Source: Bacteroidota bacterium
Lineage (GTDB): Bacteria; Bacteroidota; Bacteroidia; Chitinophagales; Chitinophagaceae
Reading direction: 5' to 3'
Length of the DNA: 6,113 nt
NCBI GenBank assembly: GCA_028875955.1
Contig: JAGWTX010000160.1
Coordinates: 1-6,113, forward strand
Part shown: piece by piece, positions 1 through 5,534 of the stretch
Layout: every line of letters begins with the position of its first letter
Position numbering within the stretch: position 1 is the stretch's first letter
Position numbers and translations under genes: made by a program
The notes under the pieces: generated by a model
Told to the model about the DNA's origin: nothing
Databases searched by the model: none
Seen by the model: the letters and a program-made list of their open reading frames with translations, nothing else

Positions 1-25
1 CTGAAACCAGATCCGGTCTTTTTTT
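1..25 (+). terminator. Right half of a Rho-independent terminator cut by the window edge
   Basis: Bases 9-18 (AGATCCGGTC) are followed directly by seven T at 19-25, the form of the 3' arm and U-tract of an intrinsic terminator. Bases 1-2 (CT) can pair with 9-10 (AG) around a GAAACC loop at 3-8, so the window appears to open at the top of the stem. The inference is that the missing 5' arm, roughly GACCGGAT, lies just before base 1 and ends a rightward gene off the left edge. Confidence 0.5.
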
Positions 26-153
26 CTTCGTTTTTCTTTTATTGAAACCCCAGGCAATAGAAGTTGCTGCACTGTTGTAAAAAAACAGCACATCTGAAAT
101 TTGGATTAGCAGATTAGCAGGCAGCATCCTGTTTTCTTCAATAATGTAACCGG
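26..153. other. Intergenic region with no gene seen
   Basis: This AT-rich stretch lies between the edge terminator and the stop codon of the leftward DUF1361 gene. It contains T- and A-runs and a short CTGTT/AACAG inverted repeat near 72-87. I see no convincing U-tract hairpin that would end the leftward transcript. The inverted repeat AACCGG (148-153)/CCGGTT (169-174) straddles the DUF1361 stop but has a 15-base loop and no T-run. Confidence 0.5.
104..119. repeat. Perfect 8-bp tandem duplication (GATTAGCA x2)
   Basis: GATTAGCA occurs at 104-111 and again at 112-119 without a gap, in the non-coding region past the DUF1361 gene. Two short copies can arise by replication slippage. No function is implied. 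Confidence 0.7.
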
Positions 154-810
154 CTATTTAACCTGATCCCGGTTCATTAATCGCGGTAAGTGTTTCAGGG
201 TAAAATACATGATACCCAGTAATATCGCGAAGAGAATGGTGAATACCCAGAGTTTGGAGTAGTTCTGCGGCACCAGTATATGATGGGCCGAAGTGTATAC
301 CAATTCCTTGGGGTCTCTGATGATATCCCAGCTGTTAAAACGCAGGAACCGGCCAATAAAGATCCCGTAACTGCAAAGCAAGAGACTGGCAAATTCACAA
401 AACAAAACCCATCCGGGTTTGAGAAAGCGGGATAAGAATTTTTCGACATTGAATAGGGAAACCATCCCTAAGATAAGACCGTTCCAGGTGCCCGTCATCA
501 CCAGGATCAGGTCATACCAGAATGGGAAACCGGGTTTCATCTCATAATGAAACACATCCGTGATGATATAGGGTGCGTTGGGAAAAAAAAGTAACCAGGC
601 TGCCAATAAAACCACCGCGGTAAATGTCATCTTTTTCAGGTACTGAAACAGGGTGCTGATGACATAGGGGATGGCAGCTAAAAAGGTATTCCAGATATAA
701 AAACTGTAATCATGCGTACCCGTTACAAAAAAGCGGACCGCCAGCAGGCTCATGGAGAAGGCGATGGAAAGCAATAACATTTTACTCGTTATCGTGATCT
801 TTATTTTCAT
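154..810 (-). CDS. DUF1361 family integral membrane protein
   Basis: A 218-residue protein of unknown function with about six hydrophobic helices (roughly residues 10-28, 36-56, 63-82, 98-120, 134-154 and 185-206), so it should sit in the inner membrane. The DUF1361 family is recognised from its conserved blocks: WNTFLAAIPYVIS at 40-52, a WLLFFPNAPYIITD block at 72-85, WYDL at 98-101 and GRFLRFNSWD at 153-162. Aromatic and charged residues in these loops (N78, D85, R154, R157, N159, D162) are candidate functional positions, but no reaction is known to me. The ATG at 808-810 overlaps the dgkA-like stop in an ATGA, which implies translational coupling and one transcript. The length is normal for the family and the frame is intact. 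Family assignment is strong; function is unknown. Confidence 0.85.
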   Translation of the reverse strand: MKIKITITSKMLLLSIAFSMSLLAVRFFVTGTHDYSFYIWNTFLAAIPYVISTLFQYLKKMTFTAVVLLAAWLLFFPNAPYIITDVFHYEMKPGFPFWYDLILVMTGTWNGLILGMVSLFNVEKFLSRFLKPGWVLFCEFASLLLCSYGIFIGRFLRFNSWDIIRDPKELVYTSAHHILVPQNYSKLWVFTILFAILLGIMYFTLKHLPRLMNRDQVK

Positions 811-1169
811 AGTAAGGTTTCCAGTTTCGGTATAAAAATCAGGGCGCCGATGATAACAGCCAGGATGGTTGACCAGAGCACGGCCGCTGCTGCCACGTCT
901 TTGGCTGTTTTGATCAAAGGATGCTGTTCGGGGTGCGCCACATCCGCCAGTTTCTCGATGGCATGATTAATCATTTCCAGACTGATCACCAAGGCGAAAC
1001 AAAGCAACAGCACTTCCCATTCTGTAATTGCCAGGTGAAACTGGAAACCGATGATGGTCACCAGCACGGCAGCAACCAGGTGGATTTTCCCATTCCGGTC
1101 ATGGGTAAAAAACCATGCGATACCACTTCCGGCATGGACAAATGCCTTAAACAACGATTGAGTTTTCAT
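807..1169 (-). CDS. dgkA: Diacylglycerol/undecaprenol kinase family protein
   Basis: A 120-residue small integral membrane kinase of the prokaryotic DgkA superfamily, which uses ATP to phosphorylate diacylglycerol or, in many Gram-positive homologues, undecaprenol. The sequence shows an amphipathic N-terminus, a DRNGKIH motif at 24-30 (usually E/DRNxxIH), three membrane segments (about 31-48, 52-70 and 95-114), the signature EMINHAIEKLAD at 65-76 and AKDVAAAAVL at 89-98. By alignment from memory, E65 and E72 match E. coli DgkA E69 and E76, the latter a metal/catalytic residue. Residue 69 is His where the signature usually has Ser or Thr, and 95 is Ala where Gly is common. The short trimer-type architecture excludes the soluble DgkB/YegS kinases. 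Lipid substrate cannot be read from sequence. It lies upstream of, and overlaps by 4 bases, the DUF1361 gene. Confidence 0.87.
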   Translation of the reverse strand: MKTQSLFKAFVHAGSGIAWFFTHDRNGKIHLVAAVLVTIIGFQFHLAITEWEVLLLCFALVISLEMINHAIEKLADVAHPEQHPLIKTAKDVAAAAVLWSTILAVIIGALIFIPKLETLL

Positions 1170-1185
1170 GCGACAAGATTGAGAT

Positions 1186-1193
1186 AAAACATA
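1186..1193 (-). promoter_or_regulatory. Possible -7 box for dgkA-DUF1361
   Basis: On the minus strand TATGTTTT (1193 down to 1186) matches seven of eight positions of the Bacteroidota TAnnTTTG -7 element and lies 16 bases before the dgkA ATG. No clear -33 TTG is present. It abuts or overlaps a hairpin arm. This is a weak candidate; the pair could instead be read through from terC. Confidence 0.25.
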
Positions 1194-1214
1194 GCCGCTG
1201 GTCCTGCCGGCTAT
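1191..1214 (-). terminator. Hairpin in the terC-dgkA gap, possible weak terminator or leader structure
   Basis: ATAGCCG (1191-1197) and CGGCTAT (1208-1214) form a perfect 7-bp GC-containing stem with a 10-base loop. Read leftward it is followed by GTTTTATC, an imperfect U-tract. It could be a second terC terminator, an attenuator, or a structure in the dgkA leader. Confidence 0.3.
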
Positions 1215-1247
1215 CTATTCAGTTCCAACCTAAAAGTAGGGGTAATT

Positions 1248-1270
1248 AAAAAGGAAACGCCAGTTTTTCC
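1248..1270 (-). terminator. Probable Rho-independent terminator after terC
   Basis: Read leftward, GGAAAAAC (1270-1263) can pair with GTTTCC (1258-1253) with two bulged A and a TGGC loop, followed at once by TTTTT (1252-1248) and AATT. The stem is short and AT-rich apart from its base, so termination may be partial. It lies 47 bases past the terC stop. Confidence 0.42.
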
Positions 1271-1316
1271 GGTAGTATTGGATTTAGTTTGTGTTAAAAA
1301 TATGCCGCGGTTTCCA

Positions 1317-2102
1317 TCAGGACGCCATATCAGATTCTGAAGTCTCTTCCAGCCGGGGTTCCCGTAGTTCAACCGGAGGGATGTATTTTTTACGGACACG
1401 CATATTCAGCAGCTCTACGATAAACGAAAATGCCATTGCGAAATACACGTAATTCTTCAGGTGCAGGTCATGGGTTTCTTCGCTGTTCCATCCCTCTACC
1501 AGCAGTACAAATCCAATCATTACCAGAAAGGAAAGCGCCAGCATCTTCAACGTGGGGTGTTTGTGAATAAAGGATGAGATCTTCGGACTGAAGAGGAACA
1601 TGATGATCATGGCAATCACCACAGCGCTGATCATTACTTCCAGTCTTTTTGCCGTACCCCCGGCCGTGATGATGCTATCAAAACTGAATACCATATCGAT
1701 CAGCATGATTTGTAAAACCGCTTTCCCGAAACCCAGCTGTTTGGATTTGATGCCTGCCGCCAGGTCTGCCTCGCCTTCCAGTTTGTGATGGATCTCAATT
1801 ACGGTTTTATAGATCAGGAATAAGCCTCCGGCGATCATCACAAGACCGGACAGGTCAAAACTTTTATCAAAAACTGTAAAAAGGGCCTTCCCCTTTTGTG
1901 CCAGCAGCCAGCTTAATCCAAACAATAAGACCGAACGTGTGAAAATACCGGTCACCATCCACATCATTCTGCCTCTGGGCTGCTGAGGTTTGGGTAAACG
2001 ATTGAGGATAATACTGACGAAAATGACATTGTCGATACCCAGAACGATTTCCAGTATCACCAGCACCACAAAACTGATCAGGTTTTCAGAAGTAAACAGC
2101 AT
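1317..2102 (-). CDS. TerC family integral membrane protein, likely metal ion exporter
   Basis: A 261-residue protein of the TerC/Alx/YkoY-like family, several members of which export manganese (MeeF/MeeY, Alx) and others of which are linked to tellurite resistance. About seven membrane helices are visible (near 8-30, 47-68, 84-104, 129-147, 155-173, 186-205 and 217-235). The two acidic signatures are intact: EIVLGIDN at 18-25 and LIDMVFSFDS at 134-143, whose D24, D136 and D142 are the expected ion-binding residues. The C-terminus (about 237-261) is hydrophilic and acid-rich. I chose the ATG at 2100-2102, which begins directly with the first family helix and leaves 11 bases after pyrD; an upstream in-frame ATG at 2139-2141 would add 13 residues and overlap pyrD by 28 bases. 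The spacing suggests transcription with pyrD. The transported ion is not readable from sequence. Confidence 0.87.
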   Translation of the reverse strand: MLFTSENLISFVVLVILEIVLGIDNVIFVSIILNRLPKPQQPRGRMMWMVTGIFTRSVLLFGLSWLLAQKGKALFTVFDKSFDLSGLVMIAGGLFLIYKTVIEIHHKLEGEADLAAGIKSKQLGFGKAVLQIMLIDMVFSFDSIITAGGTAKRLEVMISAVVIAMIIMFLFSPKISSFIHKHPTLKMLALSFLVMIGFVLLVEGWNSEETHDLHLKNYVYFAMAFSFIVELLNMRVRKKYIPPVELREPRLEETSESDMAS

Positions 2103-2113
2103 GGATAATTTGA

Positions 2114-3181
2114 TTAAGCTTGTTGGGAAAGATACCGGCAAATATTTTTTACAATGGCAGGGCCTTCATATACAAATCCGGTCCATACCTGCACCAGTGC
2201 GGCACCGGCATCCAGTTTTTCCCTGGCATCCCTTCCGGTAAAGATACCCCCGCTGGCAATGATGGGTATGGCATGATGGGTCTGTTCCGCCAAATAACGC
2301 ACCACTTCCGTTGCCCTTTCCCTGACGGGCCTGCCACTGAGTCCGCCCGCACCGATATGCTGACTTTTCAATTTCGATTGCTCACTCAACATTTCCCTGT
2401 TGATGGTCGTATTCGTTGCCACCAAACCATCCAATCGTATCTCAAGCGAAAGGGATACAATATCATCCAGTTGTTCCCGGGAAAGATCAGGGGCAATTTT
2501 TAATAATAGCGGTTTGGGTTTGGGCTTTCCCTGATTCTGGTCCTGTAAAACAGACAGGATTTTTTTTAAGGAATCCTTTTCCTGAAGTTCCCGTAAACCG
2601 GGTGTATTGGGGGAACTGACGTTTACAACAAAATAGGCGACTTCCTCAAAAAGGCTGTCGAAACAAATACGGTAATCCTGCCAGGCATCCTCATTCGGGG
2701 TCAGTTTGTTCTTACCGATGTTGCCGCCCACCAGGAGGCCGTTTTTTGACCTTTGACTTTTGCCGGCAGACTCATTCCATGCTGCCAGTCTTCTCTTCAC
2801 CATGTCCACTCCGTCATTATTAAAACCCATCCGGTTGATCAATGCCTTATCTGCGGGTAGACGGAATAAACGGGGTTTTTCATTGCCCGGCTGACCCTTT
2901 GGGGTCACGGTGCCGATTTCCACAAACCCAAAACCCAGGGCAGCCAATTCATTGAGATAAAGCGCATTTTTATCAAAACCCGCACCCAGACCCACCGGAT
3001 TGGAGAAATCCAGTCCGAAAACCTGTTTCTGCAAATCCTTACCCGGGTAACAAAAAGACGATTCGATCAGTGATTGGATTGGTGGAATGCTACAACCCGC
3101 CCGGAGCAGGTCCATGGAAAAATAATGTACCTCTTCCGGCGGAAAACAAAACAGGATATCTCGGAGCAGGGGATAGATCAT
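2114..3181 (-). CDS. pyrD: Dihydroorotate dehydrogenase (quinone), class 2
   Basis: Oxidises dihydroorotate to orotate in de novo pyrimidine synthesis, passing electrons through FMN to membrane quinone. It is a 355-residue protein, normal for class 2 enzymes, with the N-terminal amphipathic quinone-site helices (1-40, starting MIYPLLRDILF). Visible motifs are GLGAGFDKN at 64-72 (FMN-contact K71), INRMGFNNDG at 115-124, NVSSPNTPGLR at 187-197 with catalytic-base Ser190, LLLKIAPDL at 225-233 (K228), TNTT at 256-259 and the phosphate loops GAGGLSGRP (277-285) and IIASGGI (307-313). Ser rather than Cys at the base position is the class 2 mark. The start at 3179-3181 fits the family; an in-frame ATG at 3242-3244 would add 21 atypical residues. 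A KPKPKP stretch at 219-224 is in a surface loop. First gene of a probable pyrD-terC transcript. Confidence 0.96.
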   Translation of the reverse strand: MIYPLLRDILFCFPPEEVHYFSMDLLRAGCSIPPIQSLIESSFCYPGKDLQKQVFGLDFSNPVGLGAGFDKNALYLNELAALGFGFVEIGTVTPKGQPGNEKPRLFRLPADKALINRMGFNNDGVDMVKRRLAAWNESAGKSQRSKNGLLVGGNIGKNKLTPNEDAWQDYRICFDSLFEEVAYFVVNVSSPNTPGLRELQEKDSLKKILSVLQDQNQGKPKPKPLLLKIAPDLSREQLDDIVSLSLEIRLDGLVATNTTINREMLSEQSKLKSQHIGAGGLSGRPVRERATEVVRYLAEQTHHAIPIIASGGIFTGRDAREKLDAGAALVQVWTGFVYEGPAIVKNICRYLSQQA

Positions 3182-3185
3182 ACTG

Positions 3186-3193
3186 CGAAGATA
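3186..3193 (-). promoter_or_regulatory. Possible -7 box for pyrD, very close to the start
   Basis: On the minus strand TATCTTCG (3193 down to 3186) matches TAnnTTTG at all but one position and ends four bases before the pyrD ATG. If real, transcription would begin at or beside the start codon, giving an almost leaderless mRNA. No clear -33 TTG was found at normal spacing. Confidence 0.35.
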
Positions 3194-3355
3194 AGGTCTG
3201 TTTGTCAGGCATTCGTGTCCGGTATCGGGCTTTGGTTTTTGCAAAAATCCGGTCTGGTATCCAATCCGGTTGAACTAGCGGAAACCTGCGGACAGGGCAT
3301 ATTCCGGTCCCGGCTATTTTTAGTTGCATAAACAACCTTTTTCCTGTTTTTTTCC

Positions 3356-3363
3356 TACATTTG
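3356..3363 (+). promoter_or_regulatory. -7 box of the thiolase promoter (TACATTTG)
   Basis: TACATTTG is a perfect match to the Bacteroidota housekeeping -7 consensus TAnnTTTG and lies 18 bases before the thiolase ATG, implying a leader of about 10-15 bases. The nearest TTG (3324-3326) is too far for a canonical -33; the region between is T/C-rich. The divergent region 3182-3381 holds no other gene. Confidence 0.55.
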
Positions 3364-3381
3364 ATAACACAAACCAATTTT

Positions 3382-4557
3382 ATGCAGGAAGCTTATATCG
3401 TGGCCGGATATCGTACCGCAGTCGGAAAAAGCAAAAAAGGCGGATTCCGGTTTTACCGGCCGGATGATCTGGCAGTAGAAGTCATTCGTGGATTAATGGC
3501 CTCGGTTCCGCAACTGGATGCCAGCCGCGTGGATGATGTGATCGTAGGTAATGCGGTTCCGGAAGCGGAACAGGGTTTGCAGTTTGGAAGATTGATCGCT
3601 GCCCGGGCACTCGGTATCGGGGTTGCCGGGATCACCATCAACCGTTATTGCGCAAGCGGTCTGGAAAGTATTGCGATGGCAACTGCAAAAATCCGTTCGG
3701 GTATGGCCAGCTGTATTATTGCAGGTGGTACAGAAAGCATGAGTCTGGTACCCACGGCAGGTTGGAAAACCGTGCCTTCCTATTCGATCGCAAAAGATGA
3801 ACCGGATTACTATCTCAGCATGGGTCTTACAGCGGAAGCGGTGGCAAAGGAATTTTCTGTGTCACGGGAAGACCAGGATCAGTTCGCCTATCAGTCGCAC
3901 CAGAAAGCCATGCAGGCGATCCAGAACGGCTATTTCAAAGGAGGGATCCTTCCCATAACGGTGGAGGAAAATTATATCAATGAAAAGGGTAAAAAAGCAA
4001 GCCGTTCCTATGTGGTGGATACGGATGAAGGCGTTCGGGCAGATACCAGTGTGGAAGCGCTTGCCAAATTAAAACCGGCTTTTGCCCTTGGCGGCAGTGT
4101 TACTGCCGGTAATTCCTCCCAAACCAGTGATGGTGCCGCATTTGTGATCGTGATGAGCGAAGCGATGGTGGTTGAACTGGGTCTTACACCCATCGGCCGA
4201 TTGGTCAATTGCGCTTCTGCAGGTGTGCACCCGAGGATCATGGGTATCGGACCGGTAGCCGCTGTTCCCAAAGTATTGAAACAGGCCAATATGCAATTGG
4301 CGGATATAGACCTGATTGAATTGAATGAAGCATTCGCCTCCCAGTCGCTGGCTGTGATACGGGAACTGGGTCTTGATCCCTCGATCGTGAATATCAACGG
4401 GGGTGCTATCGCACTGGGGCATCCGCTGGGTTGCACTGGTTGTAAATTAACCGTACAGTTATTACAGGACATGAAACGGCTGAATAAAAAATACGGCATG
4501 GTTACGGCTTGTGTAGGTGGCGGACAGGGTATTGCCGGTATTATCGAAAATCTCTAG
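3382..4557 (+). CDS. fadA: Acetyl-CoA C-acyltransferase (thiolase)
   Basis: A 391-residue cytosolic thiolase, the usual family length. It cleaves 3-ketoacyl-CoA with CoA to acetyl-CoA and a shortened acyl-CoA, or runs in reverse on acetyl-CoA. The acylated nucleophile is Cys90 in NRYCASGLESI (87-97). The C-terminal half carries NEAFA (315-319), His347 in GHPLGCTG (346-353) and Cys377 in CVGGGQG (377-383), so the catalytic set is complete. GGTESMS (115-121) and TAGNSSQTSDGAA (241-253) are further family blocks. ATG 3382-3384 was chosen because it starts at the family's MxEAYIVxGxRTxxGK and follows a -7 box; a TTG at 3361 would place the start inside that box. No fadB, acyl-CoA dehydrogenase or ligase gene is adjacent, so it is transcribed alone with its own promoter and terminator. 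Degradative versus biosynthetic role is undecided; fadA is the best-fitting symbol. Confidence 0.93.
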   Translation: MQEAYIVAGYRTAVGKSKKGGFRFYRPDDLAVEVIRGLMASVPQLDASRVDDVIVGNAVPEAEQGLQFGRLIAARALGIGVAGITINRYCASGLESIAMATAKIRSGMASCIIAGGTESMSLVPTAGWKTVPSYSIAKDEPDYYLSMGLTAEAVAKEFSVSREDQDQFAYQSHQKAMQAIQNGYFKGGILPITVEENYINEKGKKASRSYVVDTDEGVRADTSVEALAKLKPAFALGGSVTAGNSSQTSDGAAFVIVMSEAMVVELGLTPIGRLVNCASAGVHPRIMGIGPVAAVPKVLKQANMQLADIDLIELNEAFASQSLAVIRELGLDPSIVNINGGAIALGHPLGCTGCKLTVQLLQDMKRLNKKYGMVTACVGGGQGIAGIIENL

Positions 4558-4579
4558 GACTTATCATAATGCGATTTTG

Positions 4580-4605
4580 AAAGCCTGCCACGTGCAGGCT
4601 TTTTT
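4580..4605 (+). terminator. Rho-independent terminator after the thiolase gene
   Basis: AAAGCCTGC (4580-4588) and GCAGGCTTT (4594-4602) form a perfect 9-bp stem with a 5-base loop (CACGT), and the T-run spans 4600-4605. It begins 23 bases past the stop codon and separates the thiolase from the usp transcript. Confidence 0.88.
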
Positions 4606-4623
4606 GTGAAATCACCTGCGGTA

Positions 4624-4637
4624 ATGACCAAGGTCAT
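4624..4637. promoter_or_regulatory. Perfect palindrome with Crp/Fnr-type geometry upstream of usp
   Basis: ATGACC and GGTCAT are exact inverted copies separated by AA. The arrangement TGA-N6-TCA is that of Crp/Fnr family operators (Crp TGTGA-N6-TCACA, Fnr TTGAT-N4-ATCAA). Its centre (4630.5) is about 41 bases before the start point inferred from the -7 box at 4660-4667, the class II activator position. The identity of any regulator is inferred. Confidence 0.5.
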
Positions 4638-4659
4638 AATTCCCCTGCAAAGGATGGAA

Positions 4660-4667
4660 TAGTTTTA
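4660..4667 (+). promoter_or_regulatory. Probable -7 box of the usp promoter (TAGTTTTA)
   Basis: TAGTTTTA matches seven of eight positions of TAnnTTTG and lies 11 bases before the first usp ATG, giving a very short leader. The -33 position shows no good TTG, consistent with a promoter that needs an activator bound at the palindrome just upstream. Confidence 0.42.
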
Positions 4668-4678
4668 CAGTACAATCA

Positions 4679-5524
4679 ATGACCATGAAAAATATATTAG
4701 TACCAACAGATTTTTCAGCCACTGCAGAAAATGCAGCCCGGTATGCATTACACCTCGCTGATCAGATAAATGCACCTAAGATCATATTGTACAATGCTTA
4801 TCAGGCGCCGGTTGCCCTTGATCCCATGGCCATGGCTCCTGCGGTATTATTACTGGACGAAGAACAGCTCAGAACTTCCAGCATGGAAGCACTGGAACAT
4901 TTTAAGGAAGAACTCAAAAAAGATTGCCCGCAAAACTGCAGTATTGAGCTTTTTTGCGAATATGCTTTACTCAATAACGGATTGGATCATGTTTGCGAAA
5001 AAACCGATTCTGATTTGATTGTTATGGGGATTACCGGGGGAGGATTGCTGGAAGAAACCCTGATCGGAAGCAATACGATTGCCGTTTCCAAACATTCCAC
5101 CAAACCGGTAATCATTGTGCCCAAGGACGCCAGATTCAACAAGATAGAAAAAGTGGCCCTGGCCTGCGATTTCAAATCTGTTATTGATACCACACCGGTT
5201 GAACCCATCCGTAATTTGCTGGAGGAGACTTCGGCAAAATTGATGGTATTGAATATTGATCATACACATCAACACTTTGATCCTGAAATACCTTTCCAGA
5301 GTAAAATGCTGGATCAGTTGTTTCATTCCTATTATCCCGAATACCATTTTATTGACCAGATAGATTTTATGGAAGGGGTCCATAGGTTTGTACTCGAAAA
5401 TAAAATCGACCTGCTGATCACCATACCCAAAAAACATGGGTTCTTTGACCAGCTTTTTCATCGGAGCCATACAAAACAAATGGCTTTTCATGTACATGTT
5501 CCGCTGATGATCGTACATGATTGA
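4679..5524 (+). CDS. Tandem-domain universal stress protein (UspA family)
   Basis: A 281-residue cytosolic protein of two Usp domains (about 1-148 and 154-281), a common Bacteroidota form. Domain 1 begins with the classic ILVPTDFSxxAxNAxxYA block (6-23), where D11 is the usual ATP-contact Asp, and carries a complete nucleotide-binding motif G-x2-G-x9-G-S at G117, G120, G130 and S131, ending in KPVIIVPK (142-149). Domain 2 keeps the fold pattern (KVALACDF 158-165, DLLITIPKK 244-252, VPLMIVHD 274-281) but lacks the glycine motif, having KKHGFFDQLFHRSHT instead, so it probably does not bind ATP in the standard way. An ATG two codons in (4685) gives the more typical MKNILVPTDFS start; the choice is uncertain. 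It is transcribed alone, converging on nadE with 10 bases between, and likely controlled by the upstream palindrome. Roles in stress or low-oxygen survival are family knowledge; the precise role is unknown. Confidence 0.92.
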   Translation: MTMKNILVPTDFSATAENAARYALHLADQINAPKIILYNAYQAPVALDPMAMAPAVLLLDEEQLRTSSMEALEHFKEELKKDCPQNCSIELFCEYALLNNGLDHVCEKTDSDLIVMGITGGGLLEETLIGSNTIAVSKHSTKPVIIVPKDARFNKIEKVALACDFKSVIDTTPVEPIRNLLEETSAKLMVLNIDHTHQHFDPEIPFQSKMLDQLFHSYYPEYHFIDQIDFMEGVHRFVLENKIDLLITIPKKHGFFDQLFHRSHTKQMAFHVHVPLMIVHD

Positions 5525-5534
5525 ACCAGTCAGG

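Noticed and set aside
148..174. Inverted repeat AACCGG/CCGGTT across the DUF1361 stop codon as a terminator
   Set aside because: The loop is 15 bases and no T-run follows on the minus strand, so it is probably chance.
3182..3244. 21-residue N-terminal extension of PyrD
   Set aside because: The added residues do not resemble class 2 PyrD, which starts with the amphipathic helix at MIYPLLRD; the -7-like box also falls inside the extension.
3321..3350. GTTG-CATAAA-CAAC hairpin followed by T-rich sequence as a terminator or attenuator before the thiolase
   Set aside because: The stem is only four base pairs and is upstream of the -7 box, so it would not be in the thiolase transcript.
3361..3381. 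TTG start for the thiolase seven codons upstream
   Set aside because: The TTG is part of the TACATTTG promoter box, and the family begins at the ATG at 3382.
4008..4499. Long open frame on the minus strand inside the thiolase gene (163 codons)
   Set aside because: It lies wholly antisense to a gene with complete catalytic motifs; its translation is Ser/Pro/Thr-rich and resembles no family.
4967..5518. Long open frame on the minus strand inside the usp gene (183 codons)
   Set aside because: It is antisense to a clear tandem Usp protein and shows no domain or start signal of its own.
5525..5534. Search for a bidirectional terminator between usp and nadE
   Set aside because: Only 10 bases separate the stop codons and no stem with a T-run is seen there or just inside either gene.
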